Part shown: piece after piece, positions 1 through 11,951 of the stretch | Position numbering within the stretch: position 1 is the first letter of the stretch | Layout of the letters: each line of letters starts with the position of its first letter | Source: Ligula intestinalis | Lineage: Eukaryota; Platyhelminthes; Cestoda; Diphyllobothriidea; Diphyllobothriidae | Assembly: GCA_036362985.1 (NCBI GenBank) | Contig: JAYGXS010000007.1 | Location: forward strand, 25,128,723 to 25,192,722 | Reading direction: 5' to 3' | DNA length: 64,000 nucleotides | Position numbers and translations under genes: made by a program | Notes under the pieces: model-generated | The model's input: only the letters and a program-made list of their open reading frames with translations | Database searches by the model: none | Told to the model about the DNA's origin: nothing

Positions 1-439
1 TAAACAGAACTTTCCCTGGGTCCACGGGGCCGTTCGGTGTCAGGAAGAGTACACAAGGATACCCTGTACAATAGAAAACATGAATTCAACTGCGCTCCCT
101 CGCTTGTTTAATAATCAAATAGGGAACAACAGGGAAACAACGATGCTAGCAATGCTTAAGGTTAAATCTAGAAACAGTTTTTAGAAAAAATGAAACCCCT
201 GGAGCTAAGGACCCACCATGAATTCATCTGCTCACACCATTTTTTCAACTAAACGGAGAGCTCGGTGAGCCGCAAATTCCCTCAACAAAAACCTACCGAA
301 ACGACCGATTTCCGCGTAAATGTTTGCAGGCTTGTCTGAAAATTCTGAAGTCTTGAAAGTGTTTGGTCCATAGTTTCAGAAAACGCATAAACCGTGCTAG
401 GCATTTGGCAGATAGTTAGAAACATATATGAGTATGTGT
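1..439. other. Unassigned DNA
   Basis: No coding region, RNA gene or recognised repeat is visible. Only short random open frames occur. Confidence 0.5.
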
Positions 440-486
<47 letters not shown>

Positions 487-496
487 NNNNNNNNNN

Positions 497-543
<47 letters not shown>
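440..543. repeat. (ATC)n microsatellite with assembly gap
   Basis: The trinucleotide ATC/CAT is repeated almost without interruption, with ten N at 487-496, so the true length is unknown. The same trinucleotide (as GAT) forms the 3' tail of the LINE copy at 34.8-36.4 kb, but no LINE sequence flanks this array. The histidine-rich and serine-rich reading across it is an artefact of the repeat. Confidence 0.95.
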
Positions 544-1939
544 GAGAGGATAAGTGTAACCAGGTGGTCAGTTTTTTTCGGAGAAGTATATGGGCCTAGT
601 AGAAGTTTACTTTCAAAGGATTTGCATTCTAAAAAATATTGCTTTGGGGGGATGTCACATTCAAAAGTGAAAATCCCGAAACTTGTTCAGCGTATTTAAA
701 TTTTCAGCTCCCAGCAGTCCATACTTCAACATTCCTGTCACCGGAAACACGACCAGCAACCTTGAAGGAGTCAGTGAATTAGGTTCTTTTAACAGCTGCC
801 CGCTTGTGGACACGGAGGTTTGTCATCTCAATTATGCCTTCTGGTCCTGTATTTCCTCCCGATATATGACTATCTGTGTGGAATCTGGATCAGAGTCCTG
901 AGGTAGGGGCCCTCGTATTTTGCAAGCAATGCAGCTTCTTTAGCTCGCTCGAATAAGCGTCTCCACTCCTAAAACCTACCGGATTGTATACTGACGTATG
1001 ACTGACAGTCAGAAAGCAGCGATCTTTGCTTAACCCTGCTCAACTTACCCTGTGGTACCCTTGTTAAAGTCTGTTAGCTCGTGCCACAGCCTGATGGATA
1101 GAACTGAGTGTGAAGAAACAAAGGGATGCCCTGCTTTGCTCCGGGATTCAAACATTTATTAACGTCGAATAGCATAATCCAATATTGATGAGGTATGAGC
1201 CCAGCGCTGAGTTTAATCAGTACCATTTCTGACATATATGTGCGTCAGTAATAGCACCAGCACTTCTATCCCTCATCTGCACTGCAGGTTATTAGTGGTA
1301 GAAATAGCAGTAGCAACAGTACCAGCCTTGGTCACATTGAGTATTTCCTGGTGCCTACTGAAAGTCAGTGAGAGTAGTAAGTGCAGTATTGCCAGCGAAA
1401 ATATGTCCACTGTCAATCAATATCAAGTTAGACGGTGTTCTGGCCTGCATTGGAGAAAGCGGCCTACGCCTAAACCCTTTCGGTCATCTTGACCCTGCCT
1501 TGTAACCAGTTCAAATGGGTAGAGTGTTTAGAGCGCGGTAGACGGCTGCGCGTCTATTTCAATTAAATCTCGCCTCTGACTACAGTCACCCTCCTTGCTC
1601 CTGAGCACATGGTGGATTTCATCGAAATCGATGGTCGAACTATCATCATCAGCACAGTCTGCTAGCAGTTCTTCCTGTCTGACGGGCTTTGCTGATGCAT
1701 AGTTTTCAAAACTGAATTCTGAGAAGACTTCGGCGCGGTCGCTGGGACAAGCGATTAGCTCCAGGGACTCACATTTTCATTCTGCCTACTTATCGCCTCT
1801 AACTGTATTTTGGTTAATTCTGACTGACCACCGCGGACGAATTTTCCGCCTTACCTTTTGCAGACAACATTTTCTCCTACAAAAGAAATGGCGATATTTT
1901 GAAGGGAGAGAGAAGGGGGTGTGGAGCGCATGGGGCAAT
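544..1939. other. Unassigned DNA
   Basis: About 1.4 kb without recognisable coding sequence or a repeat that recurs in the window. Open frames are short and lack motifs. Confidence 0.45.
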
Positions 1940-4900
1940 CACACAGTCTTCCCACGCCTCCCATTCCTGCCCGTTAAACTCATTTAAGGTACCTGACTTA
2001 GGAAGCTGTCGAACTAACAGGGCGTTTTAAGCGCAGCAAATTGCATGCGAGAGAGAAGCGTGAGGAACATTAGCCTGCTTGACGGAAGAATGACAGACTT
2101 GCCCGGGCCTTGCCCTGATATGTGCGTGATATCTGACGTCCGACTGGTGGAAGTGTACTACAGCTCCTGGTAGGAATGGCCGGCTAAACAGGGCACAGAA
2201 ATTGGACAGCTTGTAAGTATCACCATAGAAATACACGTAATCCAAAAAATCTGTAATGCGCATACGATAGTAGTGTAGAAAATAGTTCTTTTGCCTGCAG
2301 TGCTTGCAAATAAAAACAGGCAATGAAATAATCGCTACAACTATTGAAAAGCGAGTTAAATGAAACTATCTACAGTAGATTCTCTATCTCGTGAAATGTC
2401 ATCCGTAATTCTGAAATGAGTTTTTGATTGAAACATTTATTGCGTATGGTTTTAAAAATAACGAGCATACAACGTAATCTCAATATAGTTTGGTCACATC
2501 AGGATGCGGGCTTCTTAACGAGCTTCTTTTTGACCGGTTAGTAAACGTACGTAATATAAAAAGTACCTACTTAAGTAGTATGCCTTTTTCTCATTGATTT
2601 TGACTGCCATTATAGGTTCAAATATAATTTTTTTGGAAAACTTGCATGAAAAAAGTATTTCTTGTACTCATTTCGTAGCAACTTACGCTTTCTTTTAATT
2701 TTATACTGAAAGATAGGGTATCGTTCGGTTTAAAAAAAGTTTCTATATTGCCGAATAATTTTGAAAACTACTGATCGCTAGACTAGAATTCAAAGTTTAC
2801 AAACTGCGCACTGTGTGCATCCTGTTTAAGGAATAGTACGTCTTTGCCTATAGCATGAGGAAGATCTCACATAGTTCTCATAAAATATTGCGATAGATAT
2901 GGAGAATGCTTTATACAGTAAAGGCAGCGTTAACCAATTGCCGGATAAGATGTTCTATGAAAGAACCCCTGAAAATTGCAAAAAAGCTCATTATTAGAAA
3001 TTTTTTTAAAACCGTAAGATGCCCTTTCTTTAAGTATAAAATTTAAAGAAGGCGTAATTTGCTATCAAACAGGTACAATAAATAATTTTTTCGTGCATGT
3101 TTTCCAAAAAATATATTTGAATCTATAAAAGCAGTCAAAATCAAAGAGAGAAAGGCATACTTCTTATGTAGGTACTTTATCTAGAACATACTTTTACTTA
3201 CGGGTCAGAAAGAAGCTCGTTAAGAAGCCGGCATCCTGATGTGACCAAACTATATTGAGATAAGGCTGTACGATTGTTATTTTTAAAGCTTTACGTACTT
3301 CACATGTTTGAATCGAAAGCGCATTTCAGAATTCCGAGTGACAATTCATGAGATAGGGAATTTGCTGTTTATAGCAGATATGCAGATACTTAGATCATAA
3401 TGGAAAACTAGTATGAATAAATCGGCTTTTCATTGGTTGTAGTATTTGTTCCCGCTGTCCTTGCTGTTCAATCGATATAATACCTCTAAAAGCGAAGGGA
3501 AAATCTTTCCTTGTTACAGCAGTCCCGTAAAAGGTGACTCTGTGTGGTGAAGACATACTTTGATGATAGCTAAGCCTATCCTTACCGAATGCTACACCCA
3601 AATAAAATGAGTGGCCTTGTGTTTGGGGTAAGGAAGGGTAAATATTGCCGTGTCCAAACCTTAACACTTACCCTAACCTAACAATAAGCTGTATCCTTTA
3701 TGTTAATCCTAGCCCTGCACGAAGCCTAAACCCTACAGTTAGCGCGAACCTAAATCTTCATCCCTATCATACTCCTGAATCTAACTCCAACTCTGAATTG
3801 AAAGTCAATTTTACACCTTACTCTAGACTTAACCCTAGCATTCATCAAGCCGTGAACTTATTTACTTCAATGTAAAGCACACTTCCATTTTCCGTGTCCT
3901 GATAAGCGGCCATAAATGTCATCCTTAGCTAATATGCTTCCTTGCATGCATTTTCTAGCCAATCACGTTTTCATAAAGTGTTATACTTGAATAAAGTTGA
4001 TTTTTTAGTTTTGAAAACTTTTCAAATGTTAAGAGGGTTAAAACCCTGCAGTTTTCATTCAAAGAGCATAGTATCTATTTATCACTTATTCTTTTTAAGA
4101 CAGATGGCGTGATTACCGGTTAACCAAGTGCAATGAGGGAGATCCCTGAGCATAGGTTCTATAGAATTTATATATAGAGGCGTCGAAAATTAATAGAAAG
4201 TGCATGCTACTTGAGTAGACATTTTTTACTGAATACGGTTTTTGCGGATGGCCAAAAAGACGCGCATTCAGAAGCCTGTATTCTGACGTAAATGACTGGA
4301 ATTATGCCGCACGATGATCTATAGTACAACCCTGCTTACTTATTCCGTTCCTTATTTCCCGCTTAGGTGGTCACATATTTTAGACTCTGAATGTTCTGCT
4401 GAAAATGACAAAAAACAATGAATTTCAATTAAGACCGTTAGCAAGAAAACATGCGAGGCCTAGACGAACAGTTCTGGCTTACGGAAGTACCGTTTTCATT
4501 GGGGTTCTTCAACCGCCATCTTGAAACCTGTGTTCCTGCACGTGAAGCAAACTTCAACCTGGAGCCCACGTGCCTGTCCGAATGGCATCTGCAGCTTCAG
4601 TGGGGGGATACGCTCCCCTTAGCAGTGCGGCACAAGACTAGCCCTAATCCGCCAATGGTGGATTGGAGTTCGCAAATGTTTCCGAAAACTCATTGGCCAT
4701 TCTAGTTCCGGCTCAGTTACCTGACTGAGTTAGAATTACTTAATGCCTTAACGCAAACATCTAAAGTACATGTTATATAGTGCAAGTTTCAATATAGCAG
4801 CCATGGTAGGTATTTATTTAAGAGATCTCACATAGAAAAGGGCAACTACCACTAAACTATGCTTTTTGAATTCTACCTTGAAACCTGTATCACTGTTGCG

Positions 4901-5035
4901 TGAGTTTTACTTCGATCTGACGCCCGCATGCCTCTCTGAATGGCCATTTCATCTTCATTAATGAAATCCAATTATATATACTCATCCTAGCGCTGTGACG
5001 CAATAAGAACCTTTAATACAGGATGGTGGTAATCG
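1940..5035 (+). repeat. R1 repeat, copy I (split by a DNA transposon)
   Basis: A long non-coding dispersed repeat. Its first part (1940-2372, resuming at 3370) aligns by eye with the reverse complement of 36360-37575. Its later part (from about 3625) aligns with 5040-6560 in direct orientation. It contains a stretch rich in TAACC/CCTAA-like words near 3660-3850, then about 1.1 kb ending in internal repeats built around a block containing TTGAAACCTGTG (near 4510 and 4880). No long open frame is conserved between copies, so it is probably non-coding. The class is unknown; it could be a non-autonomous transposon or old satellite-like DNA. Confidence 0.75.
2373..3367. mobile_element. Inverted-repeat DNA transposon (Tc1/mariner or pogo-like MITE)
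   Basis: The two ends form long inverted repeats of roughly 380 bp (about 2373-2760 and 3000-3367) around a short unpaired centre. The termini read CAGTAGATTCTCTATCTC and, from the other end, CAGCAAATTCCCTATCTC. The left flank ends in TA (2371-2372) and the right flank begins TT (3368-3369), best explained as a TA target duplication with one mutation. The homologous R1 copy at 36.4-37.6 kb runs straight through this point without the insert, giving a natural empty site. There is no transposase frame, so it is non-autonomous. CAG termini and TA duplication fit Tc1/mariner or pogo-type elements; the superfamily is inference. Confidence 0.8.
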
Positions 5036-5039
5036 AGTA

Positions 5040-6560
5040 ACCTTGTGGTTAAGGTAAATATCGCCGTGTCTAAACCTTAAAACTAAACCCAACATAAAAA
5101 TAAGCTGTATCCTTCACGTACATCCCAGCACTACCCTAGCCTAAACCCTACATTCAACACAAACCTAAATCTTCATCCATATCATAATCCTGCCCGCTAA
5201 CACCAACTCCGAACTTAACGCCAGCCTGAAACCTATAACACGTCCCACACTTTAGCGCAAAGCCACCTGCATTATCGGCGTTTCATGCTGCCGTGTCGTG
5301 TTTAGACGGCCCTACAAGAAATTGCTACCTAATATGCTGTCTTGTACGCATTTACTAGCAAATCATGCCTTCTTAAAATGTTATATTTTATTTTTGAAAG
5401 CGTTTCGAATTAAAAGATTTTAAGCACCTGCAATTTCCATTCAAATAACATCGTGTTCACCTATCATTGAATCTTCCCCAAGAAGGTAACGTGATTGCCT
5501 ATTTTCGAGCATAACTTTTAGAAACTTAATTTGACTTCCTAAAGGTATCGAAAATCAGTAGAAAAATGCATAGGGAGGTAAGTATTCAATTTTACTGACC
5601 GCAGTCTAGACGTCTAAGAAGACGCGAATTCAAAGTCCACTATTCTGAACTGACTGAAATATTATGAAATTACGCCGCAGGAGAATGTATATTTCAACCT
5701 TACTTATTCCTGTTTCCTTGATCTGCTTAGACGGCCATACAATTCATCCGTACTCATCATTTTAAGCTCTGGGCGATCTGCTAAAAATAACAAATCCGTT
5801 AGCAACAAAACAGCGAAGGCCCATACGGCCATTTCTGTCTTACTTATCATCACTCGGACGCAATATATATTGGGCTTTTCAACCGCCATCTTGAAACCTG
5901 TGTTGCTGTCGCACGAGACAAAATTTGATCTGGCACCCACATGCCTTTCCGAATGGCATCCAAAACCTCAGGGCCAGAATACGGATGCATACGCCTACCT
6001 CAGAAATGTCATCCAAAACGAAGTCTTATCCACCCGTGGTGGGCAGCTATCTCACCGAAAGCTCGTTGGCCATTTCGTTGACGGCTCAGTTACCCAGCTT
6101 CTTCATGAGATAAGGTATGCAGACTTTTCTTTGTCAAGTAACTTGTTTGCAGTTTCATTATTTCTTATGGAGCGCGGGGTTGCATTCAGAATTACTTACT
6201 GCATTAAAACTAATCCTTATGTGCGTATAGCGTGGGACGTTACATCGTTATAACCGTAGCATCCATTTATTTGAAAGGTCCCGCACATAAAACTACGACT
6301 ACAGCTGAGCTATGTATTTGGAATTTTTTCGATCAACACTTGAAATTTGAATTACTGTCACGTGAGGCATGAGGCACTCGGGCGTCCGCATGACTTTCCA
6401 AATAGCCATTAAAACTTCATCAATTGAGTATTGATATGTACACTTCCCCCCAGCGCTGTGACGCAAGAAGCAGCTTGAATACGAGAAGGCTGGTGAAAGG
6501 GGTTTTACGGCTGGGCATCTTACGGCCTTACGGAAAGCCCATTCGCCATTCCGTTTCGTG
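5040..6560 (+). repeat. R1 repeat, copy II
   Basis: Direct-orientation copy lying immediately after copy I and matching it from about 3625 onward: the TAACC-rich stretch near 5060-5230, then the body. The block containing TTGAAACCTGTG or a close variant appears near 5890 and again near 6340, so the 3' part is built of about two monomers of some 450-480 bp. The upstream part of copy I (1940-3600) is missing. A 127-residue open frame at 5870-6253 crosses the repeat, but it is not preserved in the other copies, so I do not call it a gene. Confidence 0.75.
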
Positions 6561-6686
6561 ACCAGTTACCTGACCCTCTCGCGAAAATGTGCACGCAGCC
6601 TTGATCCGATTGCACGATTTCCTAGTCGATCCTTTTTTATACTACGTCATACTGGATTCAGAGTTAGTTAATCTATTAACACAAGC

Positions 6687-7095
6687 ATATGTCGTAAGCA
6701 TATTTGCTGACTTGCTGCATAATATCAACCGTATGGACTCGCTGATGAGCTATCCTCTGACTGCTAACGTAACTCATCTGTCCCGCTCTGACTGGGGCTT
6801 CGACAGATATCCGGACAGTCGTAATAGCTGGTATTGGTAGGCAGAGAATATTGCCGGCAAGGACAAGGAAAACCGAAATGGCCATTCTTGGCTTATTAGC
6901 TGTTGTCAACAAATCATACCCAGACCAGCGTGGTGTCTCATCCTAGCCTCGAACCCGCGAACCTTTCTGATCAGAGTCAAGCGCCCTAACCATTGGGCCA
7001 CGAGCTCCTTATCTCACTGGTTTAGGTCAGAGGATATTAACAATGACCGCCAGCGGAAGTCTTCTGTCCCGTTAGCGGTCGCCCTCATAGCTCGT
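6687..7095 (-). mobile_element. tRNA-derived SINE, family S, copy S1
   Basis: On the minus strand a tRNA-like head (about 7006 down to 6930) has a box A-like GTGGCCCAATGGTTAG and a box B-like GGGTTCGAGGC. It is followed by the family S body containing the relic hammerhead region (about 6917-6869, core mutated) and a tail with GACAGATGAGT that also occurs upstream of the tRNA part in other copies. This recurrence of tail sequence before the head suggests a unit of roughly 305 bp that could have been tandem or circular. An Asp- or Glu-like tRNA ancestor is possible, but the sequence no longer folds as a functional tRNA. Confidence 0.8.
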
Positions 7096-7771
7096 TGTTT
7101 GTAAGTGACGTTTCGCACCCTTACGGAGGTCATTAACTTCAATAGGAAGCCACTAGATCGGGATCTGCTCATTTCTGTTTGACCAAAGCGATTACCTAAA
7201 GCCAACCAACAAAATACAAATGACGTGACAGTTTGTTAAGGCACACTGCAATGAAATTCCATGCAAGTCTATCCACAAAGTCTTTCATGCAGTTCAAACG
7301 AAGAGGAGGCTGGTTTACTGGGGACGATAACTTTAAAGAGTGTGTCCATGCGTTAGGAGCGTCTCGGAAAGTCCTCAGCTCCCTTCTCATGCAAGCCCGA
7401 ACTGCAATTGCACAGGAGCACCCTAAGAAACTGCCAAGACTCATGTGATAGGACTAAAAGACTCGCCATCGTCATGGCAAGAAGCTAAAAATTAACAGGC
7501 TGAAAATATTTGAGATGGCTGATCATGACTGGTGGAATAAATGTGCAGTAAATAAAAAATGATGCCAGGTTCAGCGACGTTGAACAATTTGAGGATATTT
7601 TGCTCCTTCTCACACGCCTAAATGGGACGCTTTTTAGACGTTTGTAAATTATTTCTTTCCTCTGTACATCGTTAAGTGCTAACTTAATCGAAAAATAAAT
7701 TAGAACGCAACATTCCATATTTTTATTCATTCCCCATGTATTTGGCTGGCTGTTTTATTTCATCTGTTTAA
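7096..7771. other. Unassigned DNA
   Basis: Nothing recognised. Short open frames on both strands at 7196-7448 and 7485-7730 carry no motif and do not recur in the window. Confidence 0.4.
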
Positions 7772-7994
7772 AGACAAGTGAGATTGAAATGTCTATTTCT
7801 GGCTTATTGGCCGTTTCAGCCAGTCATACCCTGACCCATGTGGTGTCCCACCCGGGACTCGAACTCGCGGTCCTTTTGATCAGAGTCAATCGCCCTAACA
7901 ATTGAGCCACGAGCTCGATATCTCGCCGGTTTAGGTCAGGGGATATTGGCACCCGCTGATTAACGTTCCCCCAACCGCTAACGGAACTCATCTG
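7772..7994 (-). mobile_element. tRNA-derived SINE, family S, copy S2
   Basis: Read on the minus strand: a leader with CCCCTGACCTAAACCGGCGAG, then the tRNA-like head with box A-like GTGGCTCAATTGTTAGG (about 7913-7893) and box B-like GCGAGTTCGAGTCCC (about 7869-7855), then the body with GACTGG. This copy has one of the best-preserved pol III promoter regions. Its hammerhead core reads CUGAAAC instead of CUGANGA, so the ribozyme is broken here. The element ends near 7772 within the conserved tail. Confidence 0.85.
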
Positions 7995-8185
7995 CGTATT
8001 AGAGATGTGCTTGCACAAGGGTTGGTGAGGGGGTGCACGCATGCACTAAGATTCATTCGCCTGCTCTCAAAAAACAACACTACCACACCCTGGGCACTCT
8101 TTCGTAACAGACGCAAAGGGCTAGAAAGGTCAGTTTCAGATCCTTTTGCTTTAGGCATAATGGTCGGCAGAGCCTCATCTGTGTT

Positions 8186-8697
8186 CTCCGAGGAGAGAGA
8201 GAGAGGATGCTTTATTTTGAAGGGAATACCCAAAAACTTTCAGCAAAAATGGCTTCATTCACGGAGAGCAAGGGATAATGTAACTGAGGGTCATAGAACG
8301 CTCAAAATTCATGGTTTACAGGATATCCACATCTATTATGGGGGCAGGTCGGCTTTCAAATTCCCCATTTCCGTTTCTTCAGACGTGAGGTAGTGTGCAG
8401 AGAAGAAGAGTACAGAGTGCTGACATGCCGATGCACGACAAGGCATGACGGAAGCCTCGGCGCATAGTACTAGAAGACTTCGCCGCCATTAGTTCAGAGT
8501 GGAGAGGGTGAGCGACCTCATCAATTATGCGATCAGCAAATTGCTTGTCCGTTTTAAAGTGGTATTGTACTATATTATCAGCTAAAAAATATAGGAAGCA
8601 CCGGCAGCTGAAGAGAGCATTTGGAGGATACGTTTAAAAATGACCAGGTCTTTTTTAAAGTAAAGCTGGAAAAATAACTGTAGAGCAGTAAAGGGTG
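8186..8697 (-). mobile_element. LINE 3' fragment (CR1/Jockey group), copy L1
   Basis: The minus strand encodes the C-terminal tail of the same reverse transcriptase seen intact at 34.9-36.4 kb: a ...HPLHSEL...AKSS-like region, then the terminal ...ADLPP before a stop near 8335. The 3' untranslated region contains the shared sequence with CCGTGAATG...GCCATTTTTGCTGAAA and ends at a (TC)n tail (GA on the plus strand, about 8191-8206). It is 5'-truncated and has several frameshifts, so it is a dead copy. Typical 3'-anchored truncation fits target-primed reverse transcription. Confidence 0.85.
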
Positions 8698-8698
8698 A

Positions 8699-8711
8699 TG
8701 GGGGGGGGGGA
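8699..8711. repeat. Poly-G tract
   Basis: A run of about a dozen G immediately upstream (in LINE sense) of copy L1. Simple sequence. Confidence 0.9.
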
Positions 8712-9239
8712 GAGGCAGAGGAACTGACTGTTTACAGTTAAGCACATAAACTTCGTGAGCACAACGCGAAAAGTCATGCTCTGTGCACACAAGCCCTTTT
8801 AACTTCCTGTCCTGCATCCTTTACAGTTACACAGCGTTAATTAACAAGTAACTTTCTAGAAAACTATCAAATTAGAATATGAACTTTATGATGGATCAAC
8901 TGGGTAAGGCGTACACAACTGACAACAGAGACAACTAATGAAAAACAATAAAAGAACAACGTATTGGTACTTTGTTTGTTTTCCATTTGCTACGGAAGCA
9001 ACCACTTCGCGGTTCGTAAAAGTAGCTACATCCGCATCCTTTCCACTGAACCCTTTCACTATTGCAATGGCGATGACCTACTTACAAGAAAAATCGCTTT
9101 CTTGTACCGGTTACCCCATTTCAACGTGTGCCCAATCAGCTTTGCGAAAACATGTTCGAGACACCAGAGAACAGAACTACCGAAATGTGACTGCCTAACC
9201 TACACACATGGCATTTTCGAAACGATCACCTGATACTTA
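8712..9239. other. Unassigned DNA upstream of a PLE endonuclease remnant
   Basis: May contain decayed upstream PLE sequence, because 9000-9239 precedes a recognisable endonuclease and its last part aligns weakly with 12440-12540. No reverse transcriptase motif could be read. Confidence 0.35.
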
Positions 9240-9705
9240 AACCAGTTTGGCATTTCGATTGCCCACCAGCCAGCATCGTCCTTATGCGCAACACTATATC
9301 GACTAAAAGTACACATGCACAAATTCTAGCAGACCAATGTCGTAAACAGCATTCCGTGTGCTAATTGGTCTTGTACTTATTTTGCTCATACAGGGCAACG
9401 ACTTTGGACGCGTATATACGTACACAATTTAGGCATCTGCCGACTTGACCCCTTGTACTTCGTGTTCGCGCACGCTCTTGAATGCGACCATCGCTTCATT
9501 TGATACGGAACTGAAGTAGTTGCTATGGCCAGCACTAAACAGGCACGAGAATTCCTCGAAGATGAGTACTCCAGCCCAGACAGCATCAACCGCCACGTCG
9601 ACTTGGATGCACTCTACGAAGATCTGCGTGCATGGTCCACTCAATTGCGTCCACCTTGTAAAAAACACCGATTATCTGTGCTCGGCCAAGTAGAGCCTTA
9701 CTGAT
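9240..9705 (+). pseudogene. PLE GIY-YIG endonuclease remnant (P1)
   Basis: One reading frame runs from 9240 to about 9705 with two in-frame stops (near 9330 and 9500). It encodes the C-terminal endonuclease of a Penelope-like element: an HQPAS entry segment, a degraded GIY-YIG module (VNSIPCANWSCTYFAHTGQ, where a YxGxTGR-type motif is expected), then VVAMASTKQAREFLE and SINRHVDLDALYEDLR. In the family this domain nicks the target DNA for retrotransposition. The tyrosine and glycine pattern is damaged and stops are present, so it is inactive. The piece at 12.5-12.9 kb is a related copy. Confidence 0.8.
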
Positions 9706-10299
9706 TCCGCATCCCCCGACACCTGAGGCACATTTGAAATATTCACACCACCTTCTCACCTCGGCACCTATCATATTACGATTTGCGTCTACTTACGCCT
9801 CCCGCCCCTGGACCTAAGCCCTGCGATGTAACACCTGTCCCCATACCCTTGAGTACAATAATCGCAACCCTCACTTTTCATTTCATCAGGCGACGGGTTG
9901 GTGTAACCACCTTAAGAATTTCCTAGTAGACCTCCATTCTTCCGACGAACATTATAGATATTTCGAGAGAAGGGATGACAGAAAGTGCAGATGGGTTGAT
10001 GCAGTCTGTTTTGGGCTTATTGTGCTTTAATTCAGCCAATCAAAGCCCTGACTGCAAGCTGGCACTGGAAACACAAACATGTGCTCGAGTACGAGGCAGA
10101 TAGTCCACACACGAGGTCCTAATCAATGTCTCCTCTCTGCAAGTATAAGTTGGCCGAATTCGGCCTGGTAGTTGGTCGTCTCTTTGTAACCTCTGTCACG
10201 CACCTGGAGCTCGTTTGCTTCAGAGAGCCAGTGGATTCCAAGAGATAAATAAGGGAAAAACGCAGGTATTTTAACGAATACTAGGAGACCTTATTGTGT
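9706..10299. other. Unassigned DNA
   Basis: Nothing firm. Near 10010-10065 the minus strand faintly resembles the family S body but lacks the core motifs. Confidence 0.4.
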
Positions 10300-10342
10300 A
10301 AATTTTGTACTCTGGCACCCCAGGCCATCGTCAGACATAAGC
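10300..10342 (-). ncRNA. Degraded hammerhead at a PLE 3' end (H1)
   Basis: On the minus strand CUGACGA (10334-10328) is followed by a GGC...GCC stem II, but the GAAA box is shortened to GA. It is followed after a few bases by an AATAA-like word, as in the other PLE ends of this window. It lies just downstream of the endonuclease remnant P2 in the same orientation. It looks like a relic of the same hammerhead design as at 41.1 kb. Confidence 0.45.
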
Positions 10343-10389
10343 CCATGGGCAAAAAACAGTTAGGTTTTCAAACTCGTCAAAACAACCAT

Positions 10390-10760
10390 TAGCGGATTGA
10401 TTATTGAATCAGTATGCGGACTCCGTGTGCGTCAGGCTCCACGGATTGGTTTTCATCCCTTTCAATTTTTCATACTCAACATCCAAGTCAGTGTGCCGAT
10501 TTATGCACGATTCATCCGATTGCACGGCTTCAAGAAATTCTCGGCCACTTTGTGCCCAGTATCAAGCGTATGCATGGCTACTTGGGAGTATTGATCATAC
10601 TCCTTCACTGCCACTGAAATCTCCTGGATGTGTTTTGTGGCAGATTTTTTCGCGCGTTCCGTAATTCAGCAGCAGGATGGGTACGTCGGCGATGCAGCAA
10701 GTGATGACTCATTCGACATTTTTGTATGTTATAGTCTTAAGATCGTAGAGACTAATTCGT
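10390..10760 (-). pseudogene. PLE GIY-YIG endonuclease C-terminal remnant (P2)
   Basis: The minus strand encodes KHIQEISVAVKEYDQ, SQVAMHTLDTGHK and, after a frame change near 10555, GREFLEAVQS and INRHTDLDVEYEKLK. These match the C-terminal half of PLE GIY-YIG domains (compare QAREFLE and INRHVDLD in P1). The N-terminal GIY-YIG tyrosines are not seen. It is frameshifted and truncated, and followed by the hammerhead relic at 10300-10342. This is a dead 3' fragment of a PLE. Confidence 0.75.
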
Positions 10761-11951
10761 ATGTGCGCACATTACACCATAAAACTCTCCATCTCCACAC
10801 TGAAGCAATATATACGCCTATTTGATCGTCTGAGTTCTTTGACTGACGATTATCGGGGCATTGTGCATACTCTGCCATCCCTCGACTTTTCTTGCCCTCC
10901 GCTCCATCTGAACGTTTCAGTACGTTTCTCTTTTTCTTCAGTAGCTTTGCCTGCTCCTGTAACTGCTTCTCACCTTTCCCCTTCCTAATTATATCTTAGA
11001 TGTTCTTTTGTTTCACGTGCTCCTTTTGTCCCCTTTCTGTTAAAACACGCATAATTTCCTCCTCCAACCGCCCCCTACACGCCCCCCACACTTCCTCCCA
11101 ATCTTCTCACCAGATCGAGTCGCTAGCCGCTATAGGAAGCAATTTCACGTAATGTCACTCAATGTGTCTGCGAATGCGACAGGCACAATCAGTTGCCTGT
11201 CAGTCCGTGACGTTGCAAGCGATTAACGGCAAATTGGTGTGGGTGTGTACACTATTGCACGTGGGTTTTGGCAAAGTGTCTCAATCTCACGTCAAGTCAC
11301 CCCACGCCCATGGGATTTCCGTGATTGAAATGCATAATCAGTTTGCAGGTGCGTCATTAGGGGAGAATCGGGGAACTCGCGTTTGACAAGTATTTTCCAG
11401 ACACTTTGACTTCTGAAGTAAGTTGTAATATTTAGAGTTCTTTTTCTCCCAATTTTTACCTGATAAATCGACCCTAGGAAGAGGAGGAGACCAATTGCGT
11501 CCCTGTTGCAAGCGGGAAAATCCTCGGGGACTTGCATGAAAAGTTGTTTTAATGACTCAGATTTGTGAAGCATCTATCTCTCTTCACACTTGCAACGCCC
11601 AACATGATAAAATGCTATGGAAAATTCAAGAGAATATGAGAAAGAAGTAGAAGGCGTGGCTCACAGAGCTGAACAGCCGTCTACGCGTGCCACACGTGAC
11701 GCGGTTAGAGTATACTGAACACACGTTAAAGGGTCCTACAGTCTGAGTGCCGTAAGGGCCGCATTGAATGAAAACATTCTGCAGGCTGCGTTCTACCCCT
11801 CTGAAGGATCGAACCGCCTAGTCCGTTTCCAGATAGGAGCTTAGCATCGGATACGAGCTCGAAGTTGCTCATTTCCTCTCTCCTCTATATTAGAGTCTTG
11901 ATACAGTCAAGTGCAAAGTACAGAGAGAGAGTTCCGTTATTTACCGATGAA
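10761..11951. other. Unassigned DNA
   Basis: Pyrimidine-rich near 10880-11120. Otherwise no recurring element, gene or RNA is recognised. Confidence 0.45.

Noticed and set aside
394..699. Histidine- and serine-rich open frame
   Set aside because: It is the translation of the (ATC)n microsatellite across a run of N and has no independent coding support.
3660..3850. TAACC-rich stretch as an interstitial telomere
   Set aside because: The words are irregular and are part of the R1 repeat in several copies; no true tandem TTAGGG array.
5870..6253. 127-codon open frame in R1 copy II
   Set aside because: Not open in R1 copies I or IV, so not under coding constraint.
6740..6760. CTGATGAG near 6740 and again near 12420
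   Set aside because: No GAAA or helices at the right distance; the first lies in the SINE tail on the opposite strand.
10005..10065. Possible minus-strand family S fragment
   Set aside because: Only scattered words match (GGCTGAAT, AATAAGCC); core and boxes are missing. Too weak to call.
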